Assembly: GCA_902605135.1 (NCBI GenBank)
Contig: CACLBK010000007.1
Coordinates: 1 to 40,912, forward strand
Source of the DNA: an uncultured Alphaproteobacteria bacterium
GTDB lineage: Bacteria > Pseudomonadota > Alphaproteobacteria > HIMB59 > GCA-002718135
Length of the DNA: 40,912 bases
Reading direction: 5' to 3'
A program made the translations under genes and the position numbers. Every line of letters starts with the position of its first letter. Positions within the stretch are counted from its first letter, which is position 1. Positions 1 through 9,579 of the stretch are shown here, piece after piece. The notes under the pieces were generated by a model. That model had not been told where the DNA came from. It did not search any database and saw nothing but the letters and a program-made list of their open reading frames with translations.

Positions 1-1094
1 CCTGTATTTTCTATAATCAGTAGATTGCCAATTTTTTGTTTAGCCAATTTTATATTTTTTAAAAAAATATCTGAACTTTCACAAATTGGACCAGCAATAG
101 CATAATCCATAAACTCATCTGAGTTTACATTTATCGCTGATATTTCATGATGTGCGCCGTACATAGCTGGACGTACTAATGTATTCATACCAGCATCAAC
201 AATTAAATAATCTATACCTCCATTATTTTTAATTGTAATAATCGAAGTAACGGTAATTCCTGCCTCAGCAATTAAATACCGACCAGGTTCAAAAGATAAT
301 TCATAGTTTGTTTTTGTAAAACAATTATCTAGTTCCTCTTTTACCATCCCAATATTAAAATCTGGATCAGAATCCTTATATTTAACATGGAATCCTCCAC
401 CCAAATCAACATGTTTTATATTAATACCTGATTCAATAAACTTATTGGCAGCCATTTTCATTTGATTAAAAGTATTTTTAAAAGCTTCAATTTTACTAAT
501 TTGACTTCCAATATGACAACTAATACCAACTAAATTTAGACTTTTACAAGTTTTAACTAACTCAACAATTTTGTCTATTTTATCAATTTCGATTCCAAAC
601 TTATCCGTTTTTTTGCCTGTAGAAATCTTACTCAAAGTTTCTCCATCAATATCTGGATTAAGCCTGACACCAATATCAACAACCCTATTTTTTTCTGTTG
701 CTAAACTATCAAGCAATTTAATCTCTTCTAAAGATTCAGTATTAATTAAACGTATATTTTTATGCATAGCATAGAGTAAGTCTTGTTCAGATTTTCCTAC
801 ACCTTCAAAAATAATTTTATTTGGATTAAAGCCAGACTCTAAAGCTCTTTTAAGCTCACCAACTGAAACTACATCTGCTCCAAGATCTAATGAGTTCATT
901 AATTTCAAAATAGCTTGATTTGAATTGGACTTAATTGAATAAAAAATATTGTTGCCCAATATTTCTTTAGTTTTATTTACTTGATTAATAATTTTTTCTT
1001 GTGAATATACATAAAAAGGGGTCTCACAAACTTTCACTAAGTCATGTAATGAAGTACCCTCAATATATGGGTCATTATTTTTGTAATTAAGCAT
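1..1094 (-). CDS. lysA: Diaminopimelate decarboxylase (C-terminus beyond window start)
   Basis: Minus-strand reading from ATG at 1094: MLNYKNNDPYIEGTSLHDLVKVCETPFYVYS...FYSIKSNSNQAILKLM...GVGKSEQDL...HIGSQI...VDLGGGF...EPGRYLIAEAG; PLP decarboxylase family motifs; open at the window edge. Confidence 0.93.
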   Translation of the reverse strand, partial: MLNYKNNDPYIEGTSLHDLVKVCETPFYVYSQEKIINQVNKTKEILGNNIFYSIKSNSNQAILKLMNSLDLGADVVSVGELKRALESGFNPNKIIFEGVGKSEQDLLYAMHKNIRLINTESLEEIKLLDSLATEKNRVVDIGVRLNPDIDGETLSKISTGKKTDKFGIEIDKIDKIVELVKTCKSLNLVGISCHIGSQISKIEAFKNTFNQMKMAANKFIESGINIKHVDLGGGFHVKYKDSDPDFNIGMVKEELDNCFTKTNYELSFEPGRYLIAEAGITVTSIITIKNNGGIDYLIVDAGMNTLVRPAMYGAHHEISAINVNSDEFMDYAIAGPICESSDIFLKNIKLAKQKIGNLLIIENT

Positions 1095-1280
1095 TTAATC
1101 AGTATTTATAACAACAGATTGTTGACGTTTTTTTTCTTCTTCTAATTTCTCTAAACATGCTTCATCACATGGGTATGTAATTACTGATTTGTCTACTTGA
1201 TCCTCTGGTAAGCTTAATGGGCCAACTTTCCCACAACTAAAAGTAAACAACAAAAATGATAATAATATTAGTCTGATCAT
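1095..1280 (-). CDS. lptM: Small lipoprotein, LptM/YifL-like
   Basis: 61 aa with lipobox-like FTFSCGKVGPLSLP; located between argH and lysA as is typical of this family. Confidence 0.7.
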   Translation of the reverse strand: MIRLILLSFLLFTFSCGKVGPLSLPEDQVDKSVITYPCDEACLEKLEEEKKRQQSVVINTD

Positions 1281-2662
1281 TATAGGTATTTTTTTATAGC
1301 AAATTGTATCATTTTTTTAGTAATTTTGGGAGCTGTTCCACCAAAACTAGTTTTTGAGTTTACACTATTAATAGCTGATAGCACTTTTTTTGCACCTGCT
1401 GTTATATTTTTGTCAAACTTTCTTAATTCATCAAGAGATAATGAATCTATATTTATTTTTTTTCTTGAACAATAATAAACAACCTTTCCTGTAACATTAT
1501 AAGCATCTCTAAAAGAATAACTAAGATTTTGGACTAACCAATTAGCTAAATCTGTAGCAGTGGCATTTGAATTGTCTATCAACCCTTTCATTTTAGTTTT
1601 ATTAAATGTTGATTTTGATAAAATTTCATTAATAACTTTTACGCACAAGAAAACATTGTCGTATGAGTTAAAAGTTAATTGTTTATCATCTTGTAAGTCT
1701 TTACTATATGAAAGTGGCAATCCTTTAACAATATTAAGCATTGAATTTAAATTGCTAATGATAATACTTGTTTTTCCTCTGACAAGTTCTGCGCCATCAG
1801 GGTTTTTTTTCTGTGGCATAATTGAACTGCCTGTTGATAGTTCGTCTGGTAAATTTATAAAATTAAATTGTTGGTTTGACCAAAGTACAATTTCCTCAGC
1901 TATTTTTGATAAATGAACAGCGATCAAAGATAAAACAAATAAAAATTCTATTACAAAGTCTCTATCTGAGACTGTATCCATGGCGTTTTTTGTTGGCTCT
2001 CTAAATCCTAATTCTTTAGATGTATATTTTCTATCAATAGGAAATGAAGTTCCTGCAAGTGCAGCTGCACCTAATGGACTTTCATTTAAACGATATAAAC
2101 AATCTTTAAGTCTTGTTCTGTCTCTACCAATCATTTCAACATAAGCTAAAACATGATGAGCTAATGATATTGGTTGAGCAATCTGTAAATGTGTATAACC
2201 AGGCATAATTGTTTCAGTATTTTTATTTGCAATATCAATCAAAGTTTTCTGAAATTTCTTTAGTTCACTATCTAAGATTTTTGACTCTTTTTTAATCCAT
2301 AATTTTAAATCAGTTACTACTTGATCATTTCTAGACCTTGCCGTATGAAGTTTCCCTGCAACTTTTCCAATTTTTTTAAATAATAAACTTTCAATGTTCA
2401 TATGAATATCTTCAAGTTTTTTTGAAAATTCTACTTTGTTTTTTTCAATATCTTTTTCAATTGCTTTAAGCCCAGTGACTATTACACTTTGTTCTTTTTT
2501 GTTTATTATTTTTTGCTTACCAAGCATTTTAGCATGCGCAATTGAGCCTGCTATATCTTCTTTATAAAGACGCTGATCAATATCTATGGATGAATTAATA
2601 TCATCTAAAATTTGGCTTGGTCCTTTTGAAAAATGGACATTTCTTGAAGGGTTTTTTTTCAT
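1280..2662 (-). CDS. argH: Argininosuccinate lyase
   Basis: HTARSRNDQVVTDLKLW, GYTHLQIAQPIS, GSSIMPQKKNPDGAELVRGK signature. Confidence 0.96.
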   Translation of the reverse strand: MKKNPSRNVHFSKGPSQILDDINSSIDIDQRLYKEDIAGSIAHAKMLGKQKIINKKEQSVIVTGLKAIEKDIEKNKVEFSKKLEDIHMNIESLLFKKIGKVAGKLHTARSRNDQVVTDLKLWIKKESKILDSELKKFQKTLIDIANKNTETIMPGYTHLQIAQPISLAHHVLAYVEMIGRDRTRLKDCLYRLNESPLGAAALAGTSFPIDRKYTSKELGFREPTKNAMDTVSDRDFVIEFLFVLSLIAVHLSKIAEEIVLWSNQQFNFINLPDELSTGSSIMPQKKNPDGAELVRGKTSIIISNLNSMLNIVKGLPLSYSKDLQDDKQLTFNSYDNVFLCVKVINEILSKSTFNKTKMKGLIDNSNATATDLANWLVQNLSYSFRDAYNVTGKVVYYCSRKKINIDSLSLDELRKFDKNITAGAKKVLSAINSVNSKTSFGGTAPKITKKMIQFAIKKYL

Positions 2663-2766
2663 TTTCCGGGCCTATAAGAGATATTTATATTAATTTCCAC
2701 CCTTATGCTTAAATTATTTTCATACATCAAATTTTTCTTATATAAGCTCAGCTTTATAGAACTCAT

Positions 2767-5001
2767 ATGAATATTAAAAAAGTAGTAGTTATAGGATCTG
2801 GGACTATGGGAAGTGGAATCGCAGCCCAGGTTGCTAATGCAGGAATTTCTGTAACTCTCCTTGATCTAGCTTCAAATGAAGGATCAAGAAATCAAATAAC
2901 AGAAAAAGCTAAAGAAAGAATTATAAAATCAAGACCTCCACTACTTGTAGAAAAAACTAAAGCAGAAAATATTGAAATTGGAAATATAGAAGACGATTTT
3001 TCTGCTGTTTCAGAAGCTGATTGGGTTGTTGAAGCTGTAGTAGAAAGAATTGATATTAAACATTCTATATATTCTAAGATACAGGATGCACGTAAACCTT
3101 CTTCTATAATTTCATCTAATACCTCAACTATTCCTTTGAAAGTTTTATCTGAAAATATGTCTGAGGATATGAAGAAAAATTTTTGCATCACACATTTTTT
3201 TAATCCAGTTCGTTACATGGCTCTTTTAGAAATTGTTACTGAGCCAATTAATGATACTGAAAAAATTAATTTCTTAAAATCTTTTTGTGATGAACAACTT
3301 GGAAAGGGTGTGATCATTTGTAATGATACTCCAGGATTTATTGGAAATAGGATTGGTGTTTATGCAATGCAAGTTGCTATGACTGAAGCATTTAAAATGA
3401 ATATATCAATTGAAGAAGCAGATGCAGTATTTGGAAGACCAATGGGTATTCCTAAAACAGGTATTTTTGGTTTGTATGATTTGATCGGTATCGATTTGAT
3501 GGCAGATGTCTTAAAAAGTTTCATTAAAGAATTACCAATTGAAGATCCCTTTCACGAAGTTGCTCAAGAAATTCCGTTAGTAAAAAAACTAATTGATACA
3601 GGTTATACTGGAAGAAAAGGCAAGGGTGGTTTTTACAGAATGAATAAGTCAGATGGTAAAAAAATTCTTGAAGCAGTTGACCTAGAAACCGGAGAATATT
3701 CTCCTAGTAAAAAAATAAATTTAGGATTGGGTGATAAAATAGATATAAAAAAATTAATTGAAAGAGATGATAAATATGGCAAGTATGCAAAATCGATACT
3801 AACAAAAGTAATTAGGTATGCTGCTTTTCTAATTCCTGATGTTTCATCTAAATATATAGATATTGATGATGCTCTAAGATTAGGCTTTAATTGGACTATT
3901 GGTCCATTCGAGATGTTATCAAATATAGAGACAAATTCCTTTATTAAGAAAAATACTGACATCAATTATTTTGAAACAATTCAAAATAATTTTAAATTTG
4001 AAAAAAGACCAGGCTATCTTGATCCCAATATTGATAATCTTAGATCTCTTAAATTAGAAAAAACATTTCATAACGCTTCTGCAAACGTACAAGATTCTTC
4101 ATCTTTCCAAATTGTAGAATTTACCACTAAAGCTAATGCCCTTAGCACAGACTCTATGCTTGCTTTAAAAGAAGCTGCACAAAATAATAAAAGCACAATT
4201 ATAATAAATGAAGCAATGCAATTCTCGGCAGGCGTAAATTTAAATTATGTAATGGATTTTGCTAAAAATAATGAGTGGTCAAAAATTGAAAAATTTATCG
4301 TAGATTTTCAACAAACCTGTAAAGCAATCAAATATGCAGATAAACCTTTCATTGCAGCGCCTTCTGGTTTAGCGATTGGAGGAGGATTTGAAGTAGTGCT
4401 TCACTGTGATTACTCTGTCTCACATACAAATGTTGTTTTGGGTCTTGTTGAATCTCTAGTAGGTCTAATACCTGCGGGTGGAGGATGTAAAGAAATGTTG
4501 TGGCGTTGGCTACAAACACCCGAAGGAAAAGAAAATTCAGAATATGCTTCTATGAAAGTCTTTGATCTTATTGGTTATGCCATTACTTCAAGTTCACCAA
4601 ATGAAGCTAAACCTAATCAATTTTTTCTTAGTAAAGATAAGGTTGTAATTAATAGGGATAGACAACTTACAACAGCTATTGAATTACTTAATGATATTGA
4701 AAGCAATTATATTAAACCTAGCGAACCTACATTCAGACTTGGAGGAAGTTCTGTAAAAGATAAAATGTTTGAAAAGTTAGAAAAACTTTACACTGAAAAG
4801 AAAATAATGGATCATAGTTTAGAAGTTGGAAAACAAATTGCTTTTGTTTTAAGTGGTGGCGATACAAATATTAATTCTGATCTAACCGAAGATGATCTAT
4901 ATAATTTAGAGCTTGAAGCATTCATGCGACTTATCCAGATGCCTAAAACGCAGGAAAGAATAAAACACACATTAGAAACAGGAAAACCATTAGTAAATTA
5001 A
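2767..5001 (+). CDS. 3-hydroxyacyl-CoA dehydrogenase / enoyl-CoA hydratase, FadN-type domain order
   Basis: N-terminal GSGTMGSGIAAQVANAG NAD-binding motif and HFFNPVRYMALLE; C-terminal crotonase region GLAIGGGFEVVLHCDYSV..GLVESLVGLIPAGGG. Confidence 0.9.
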   Translation: MNIKKVVVIGSGTMGSGIAAQVANAGISVTLLDLASNEGSRNQITEKAKERIIKSRPPLLVEKTKAENIEIGNIEDDFSAVSEADWVVEAVVERIDIKHSIYSKIQDARKPSSIISSNTSTIPLKVLSENMSEDMKKNFCITHFFNPVRYMALLEIVTEPINDTEKINFLKSFCDEQLGKGVIICNDTPGFIGNRIGVYAMQVAMTEAFKMNISIEEADAVFGRPMGIPKTGIFGLYDLIGIDLMADVLKSFIKELPIEDPFHEVAQEIPLVKKLIDTGYTGRKGKGGFYRMNKSDGKKILEAVDLETGEYSPSKKINLGLGDKIDIKKLIERDDKYGKYAKSILTKVIRYAAFLIPDVSSKYIDIDDALRLGFNWTIGPFEMLSNIETNSFIKKNTDINYFETIQNNFKFEKRPGYLDPNIDNLRSLKLEKTFHNASANVQDSSSFQIVEFTTKANALSTDSMLALKEAAQNNKSTIIINEAMQFSAGVNLNYVMDFAKNNEWSKIEKFIVDFQQTCKAIKYADKPFIAAPSGLAIGGGFEVVLHCDYSVSHTNVVLGLVESLVGLIPAGGGCKEMLWRWLQTPEGKENSEYASMKVFDLIGYAITSSSPNEAKPNQFFLSKDKVVINRDRQLTTAIELLNDIESNYIKPSEPTFRLGGSSVKDKMFEKLEKLYTEKKIMDHSLEVGKQIAFVLSGGDTNINSDLTEDDLYNLELEAFMRLIQMPKTQERIKHTLETGKPLVN

Positions 5002-5029
5002 TTTGATTTCTTGTAGTATCGATTAAAAT

Positions 5030-6673
5030 TTGGAGGGATGGATGAATAATTTCAATACAAATCTTGATAAAAATACAGCTAACTTTGTTCCATTATCTCC
5101 TTTAAGTTTTATTTCCCGTGCTAAAGATATTTATCCAAATTATGAGTCACTTGTCTATGGTAATAGAAGTTATACTTGGATAGAAACCTATAACCGTTGT
5201 ACGAAATTTGCTAGCGCTTTAAAAAAACAAGGTATTGGTAAAGGAGATACTGTTTCCATAATTGCAGCTAATACACCTGAAATTTTTGAGGCTCATTATT
5301 CTATTCCAATGATTGGTGCAGTAATTAATACAATTAATACAAGATTGGATGCAGAAACAATTGCATACATTCTGGATCATAGTGATGCAAAATTATTAAT
5401 CACAGATACACAATTTTCACCTACCATGAAAAAAGCCTTAAACCTTTATGGAAAAAATATTCCTATTATTGATATTCATGATGAACAAGCAATATTCAAA
5501 GAAGACGAGGGTGAAAGAATTGGTAAATGGACTTATGAGGATTTTCTTTTAACAGGAGATGATAACTTCGAATGGTCTTTACCTGATGATGAGTGGCAGG
5601 CCATCTCTTTAAGCTATACATCAGGAACAACAGGAAAACCCAAAGGTGTTGTCTACCATCATAGGGGTTCTTATCTAATGTCAACAGGCAGTGTAACAGC
5701 ATGGAATATGCCTAACAAATTAACTTTTTTATATACAGTGCCAATGTTCCATTGCAACGGATGGGGTTATCCATGGACTGCTGCATTAATTCATGCCAAG
5801 GTTGTGTGTTGCCGATATATTATTGCTAAAGATATTTACAATTTAATTGATCAACATAAAGTTACTCATTTTGGAGGTGCGCCAATAGTATTGAGTTTAA
5901 TCGCTAATGCAGATGAGAAAGATAAAAAAATAATCAATCATAAAGTATTTGTTCTAACTGCTGGTGCGCCTCCTACAAGTGCTATCCTTGAGAAGATGGA
6001 CAACCTAGGTTTTGAGGTAATGCATGTTTATGGATTAACAGAAACATATGGACACATATTACAATGTGCATGGAATGAAGAATGGAATGAACTTCCTAAA
6101 ACAAAAAAAGCAGATATTAATTCTAGGCAAGGTGTTCGTTATCCTAATACAGAAGAAGTTATTGTAGCTGATCCAGAGAGTCATAAACGTGTTCCAATGG
6201 ATGGTAAGACAATGGGAGAAATACTTATTAGAGGTAATGTTGTAATGAAAGGATATTATAAAAATAAAGAAGCAACTGAAACATCTATGAAGAATGGCTG
6301 GTTTCATTCTGGAGATTTAGCTGTTGTTTATCCTGATGGTTACATTCAAATTAAGGATCGCTCAAAAGATATTATCATTTCAGGTGGAGAAAATATTTCA
6401 TCAGTCGAGGTAGAGAATGTTGTAGCTAAACATGATTCTGTTTCTCTTGTTGCTGTTGTAGCTAAACCAGATGAAAAGTGGGGTGAAACTCCTTGTGCTT
6501 TTGTTGAATTAGCACCCGGAAAAAATGCCACAGAAGAGGAAATTATACAGTTTTGTAAAGAAAATATGGCTGGATTTAAGAGACCAAAGCATGTAATCTT
6601 TGGTGAGTTACCAAAAACTTCCACTGGGAAGATACAGAAATTTGAATTAAGAACAAAAGCAAAGGAGTTATAA
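5030..6673 (+). CDS. AMP-dependent acyl-CoA ligase (medium-chain / DmdB-like group possible)
   Basis: YTSGTTGKPKGVVYHHRG, PMFHCNGWGYPW, YGLTETYG, GWFHSGDLAVVYPDGYIQIKDRSKDIIISGGENISS, KTSTGKIQK. Confidence 0.9.
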   Translation: MEGWMNNFNTNLDKNTANFVPLSPLSFISRAKDIYPNYESLVYGNRSYTWIETYNRCTKFASALKKQGIGKGDTVSIIAANTPEIFEAHYSIPMIGAVINTINTRLDAETIAYILDHSDAKLLITDTQFSPTMKKALNLYGKNIPIIDIHDEQAIFKEDEGERIGKWTYEDFLLTGDDNFEWSLPDDEWQAISLSYTSGTTGKPKGVVYHHRGSYLMSTGSVTAWNMPNKLTFLYTVPMFHCNGWGYPWTAALIHAKVVCCRYIIAKDIYNLIDQHKVTHFGGAPIVLSLIANADEKDKKIINHKVFVLTAGAPPTSAILEKMDNLGFEVMHVYGLTETYGHILQCAWNEEWNELPKTKKADINSRQGVRYPNTEEVIVADPESHKRVPMDGKTMGEILIRGNVVMKGYYKNKEATETSMKNGWFHSGDLAVVYPDGYIQIKDRSKDIIISGGENISSVEVENVVAKHDSVSLVAVVAKPDEKWGETPCAFVELAPGKNATEEEIIQFCKENMAGFKRPKHVIFGELPKTSTGKIQKFELRTKAKEL

Positions 6674-7984
6674 ATGGACCCAAAAACATATAAATTTGAC
6701 ACACTCAGTCTTCACGCAGGTTATCAGCCAAGCAAAAACGCAGGCTCAAGACAAGTACCAATCTATCAAACAACTTCATATATGTTTGATGATGTTGACC
6801 ATGCGGCAGCACTTTTTAATCTAGAAAGAGGTGGTCATATTTATAGTCGTATGTCCAACCCAACGGTACAAGTTTTAGAAGAGAGAGTTTGTGCATTAGA
6901 AGGTGGAACAGCTGCTCTTGCAACTGCATCTGGAATGAGTGCAATATTTTTAACAATCATGACTCTATGTAACGCTGGTGATCACATGGTTGTTTCTTCC
7001 CAGCTTTACGGGGGAACAGTAAACTTATTTAGATTAACACTTCCTAAGTTTGGCATTAAAACAACTTTTGTAAAACCAAGAGACACTGAAGGTTTTAAAA
7101 AAGCTATCCAACCAAACACCAAAGGTATTTTTGGAGAGCTTGTTGGTAATCCGGGTAATGAATTGATGAACATGCCTGAAGTATCAAACATTGCTAAAGA
7201 AGCAGGTATCCCACTTATTATTGATAGCACTTATCAAACACCTTATCTATGCCGACCTTTTGAACACGGTGCAGATCTTGTCGTTCACTCGTTAACTAAA
7301 TGGATGAGTGGTAATGGATCATCTATGGCAGGAATTTTAGTTGAAGGTGGAACATTTGATTGGATGCAAAATGATAAGTTTCCAACTATGACTGAGCCTT
7401 ACGAAGGTTATCATGGATTATCATTTGCAGAAGAATTTGGTCCAACAGCATTTACAATGATGGCAAGAGCTGAGGGAATGAGAGACATGGGACCTTGCTT
7501 AGCTCCTCAAAATGCTTGGAATATTTTACATGGACTTGAAACTCTTTCTCTTCGTATGGAAAAACATTGTTCTAATGCTTTGAAGATGGTTGAGTATTTA
7601 TCAAATCATGAAAGTGTTGCTTGGGTATCTCATGCAAGTGCACCTGGTCATCCAGATAAGGAACTTGCAGAAAAAATTCTTCCTAAGGGTACTGGCTCAA
7701 TGATTGCCTTCGGAATTAAAGGTGGGAAAGAAGCAGGAGCTGCGTTTATTAATAATGTTAAGCTTGCATCTCATTTAGCAAATGTAGGTGATGCAAGAAC
7801 ATTAGTTATCCATCCGGCATCAGCAACTCACTCACAAATGGATGAGGCAACTCTAAAATTTGCTGGGTTATCTCATGATATGATTAGATTGTCTGTTGGC
7901 CTAGAAGACTTTGAAGATATCGTAAACGATTTCGAAGATGGATTTAGAGCTGCAAAAAAACCTCGTTTAGTTGCAAACAAATAA
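6674..7984 (+). CDS. metY: O-acetylhomoserine aminocarboxypropyltransferase / sulfhydrylase (MetY-like)
   Basis: Cys/Met metabolism PLP family: YSRMSNPTVQVLEERVCALEGG, DSTYQTPYLCRPFEHGADLVVHSLTKWMSGNG, RLSVGLEDFEDI; ATG directly abuts the upstream stop. Confidence 0.85.
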   Translation: MDPKTYKFDTLSLHAGYQPSKNAGSRQVPIYQTTSYMFDDVDHAAALFNLERGGHIYSRMSNPTVQVLEERVCALEGGTAALATASGMSAIFLTIMTLCNAGDHMVVSSQLYGGTVNLFRLTLPKFGIKTTFVKPRDTEGFKKAIQPNTKGIFGELVGNPGNELMNMPEVSNIAKEAGIPLIIDSTYQTPYLCRPFEHGADLVVHSLTKWMSGNGSSMAGILVEGGTFDWMQNDKFPTMTEPYEGYHGLSFAEEFGPTAFTMMARAEGMRDMGPCLAPQNAWNILHGLETLSLRMEKHCSNALKMVEYLSNHESVAWVSHASAPGHPDKELAEKILPKGTGSMIAFGIKGGKEAGAAFINNVKLASHLANVGDARTLVIHPASATHSQMDEATLKFAGLSHDMIRLSVGLEDFEDIVNDFEDGFRAAKKPRLVANK

Positions 7985-8800
7985 ATGAAGTTTAAAGTTC
8001 GTGGTATCGATACGTTTGCCTCCACTGGAGGCAGACCTTTTGATAAAAATAAACCTCTTATTATTTTTGTACACGGTAGTGGACTAAGTCACATGGTCTG
8101 GGTTTTACAAACACGCTACTTTGCATTCCGTGGATACAGCGTTTTAGCTGTTGATTTACCAGGTCACGGATTATCTTCTGGTGAAAGTTTAAAAACTATT
8201 GAAGAAATGGGAGATTGGGTTGGTGATGTTATTGGTGCAGTTGGATGTAAAGAAGCTTCACTAGTTGGACATTCTCAAGGATGTCTTGTAACAATGGAAT
8301 GTGTTGCTCAACACCCAGAAAAAATTAAAACGTTAACTCTTATGGGCGGTGCGTCTGCTATTCCGATGAATCCAGAATTATTAAAGCTAGCTGAAGAGAG
8401 TAATCCTAAGGCTGTTGATCTTATGATGGATTTTGCGCACGGTCCAGCTGGACATTTTGGAGGTCATCCTGTTCCAGGTTTATACCACCTAAATGTTGGT
8501 TCCATGATTGTTCAAAATAAAGAAATTAAAGATACTCTAGGTGTGGATTTTAGAGCATGCGATAATTATAAAAACGGACCTGAAATTGCAAAAAAATTAG
8601 ATTTACCAACTCTTTCTATATTAGGTGCACAAGATAGAATGTGCCGTTTAAAAGATGGAAAAATTCTTGCTGATTATATTAAAGGCTCGGAAGTAAAGAT
8701 TATTGAAGATTGTGGTCACATGATGCTCTTAGAGGAAGCAGATCAAACATTAGAAATTCTAAAGAAGTTTATTGCTAAAAATTATCCATTAATAAATTAA
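7985..8800 (+). CDS. Alpha/beta hydrolase
   Basis: FVHGSGLSHMVW, VDLPGHGLS, LVGHSQGC nucleophile elbow, GAQDRMC, CGHMMLLE; ATG directly abuts the upstream stop. Confidence 0.88.
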   Translation: MKFKVRGIDTFASTGGRPFDKNKPLIIFVHGSGLSHMVWVLQTRYFAFRGYSVLAVDLPGHGLSSGESLKTIEEMGDWVGDVIGAVGCKEASLVGHSQGCLVTMECVAQHPEKIKTLTLMGGASAIPMNPELLKLAEESNPKAVDLMMDFAHGPAGHFGGHPVPGLYHLNVGSMIVQNKEIKDTLGVDFRACDNYKNGPEIAKKLDLPTLSILGAQDRMCRLKDGKILADYIKGSEVKIIEDCGHMMLLEEADQTLEILKKFIAKNYPLIN

Positions 8801-9579
8801 AAATTATATTTAAGTCCAACACCAACTTTTTGATCGTAGCCTTTATTCTGTCTATCCACCCTGTCATAAAAGATATTTATCATCAAATTATTCTTAGAAG
8901 ATATATCTATAGATATTTTTTGTCTGAAATAAGCTGAGGAAGCTGGACTAATATTTGTTTCATATAAAGTTGTGTTATCAGATGTATAGTTTGTAATAAT
9001 TTTAGATGATTGACTACTATCTGATCCAAATTCAATTGTTCCATGTGGAGTAAAAGTAAGAGCCTTACCATTAATTCCTTTACGCAATAAATGAAGTCCT
9101 AAAGCTGAATTTTTTTGATGTAAATGAACACTTTCATAATGTAGTGCATTAGTCCCAGTAGACTCTGTGTAATGTTCCAATTTACCGTATCCAATGTCTA
9201 GTCTTCCAAAAGGATTAATTGTATATTTATTTTTTTCCTCAATAATATTAAATCCTATACTTGAAAAATATTGATTTCCGTTTCTCTTTCCTGAATAAGT
9301 TATAGAATCACTTGAATAAAACCTATCAGTATCTACTTTTATATCTCCGTAACCAAATACAAAATCAACGTACTGAGTCTTAGATAAAGCAAGTGAATGA
9401 TAGGAGCTTATTGTTGTAATATGTAAATCTATATTGGAACCGGATGAGCCAATTTTAATCTCATCCCTACTATCACCTAACGCAAATCCTAAATGATAAT
9501 TGTCATTCATATTAATATCTATTCCAACGGTAATATTATTACCGAATATTGATTTTTGAAGATGATGATGAATCACCAC
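8797..9579 (-). CDS. Autotransporter beta-barrel domain half (out of frame with passenger half)
   Basis: Beta-strand-rich sequence ending KVGVGLKYNF (terminal Phe typical of outer-membrane barrels); overlaps the passenger ORF in another frame. Confidence 0.7.
   Translation of the reverse strand: MVIHHHLQKSIFGNNITVGIDINMNDNYHLGFALGDSRDEIKIGSSGSNIDLHITTISSYHSLALSKTQYVDFVFGYGDIKVDTDRFYSSDSITYSGKRNGNQYFSSIGFNIIEEKNKYTINPFGRLDIGYGKLEHYTESTGTNALHYESVHLHQKNSALGLHLLRKGINGKALTFTPHGTIEFGSDSSQSSKIITNYTSDNTTLYETNISPASSAYFRQKISIDISSKNNLMINIFYDRVDRQNKGYDQKVGVGLKYNF

Noticed and set aside
571-774. Plus-strand 67-aa ORF
   Set aside because: Antisense to the well-supported lysA reading frame
1560-1916. Plus-strand 118-aa ORF
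   Set aside because: Antisense shadow ORF inside argH
5030-6673. Firm naming of the acyl-CoA ligase as dmdB
   Set aside because: Motifs fit several acyl-CoA ligase groups; the specific assignment needs phylogeny or assay
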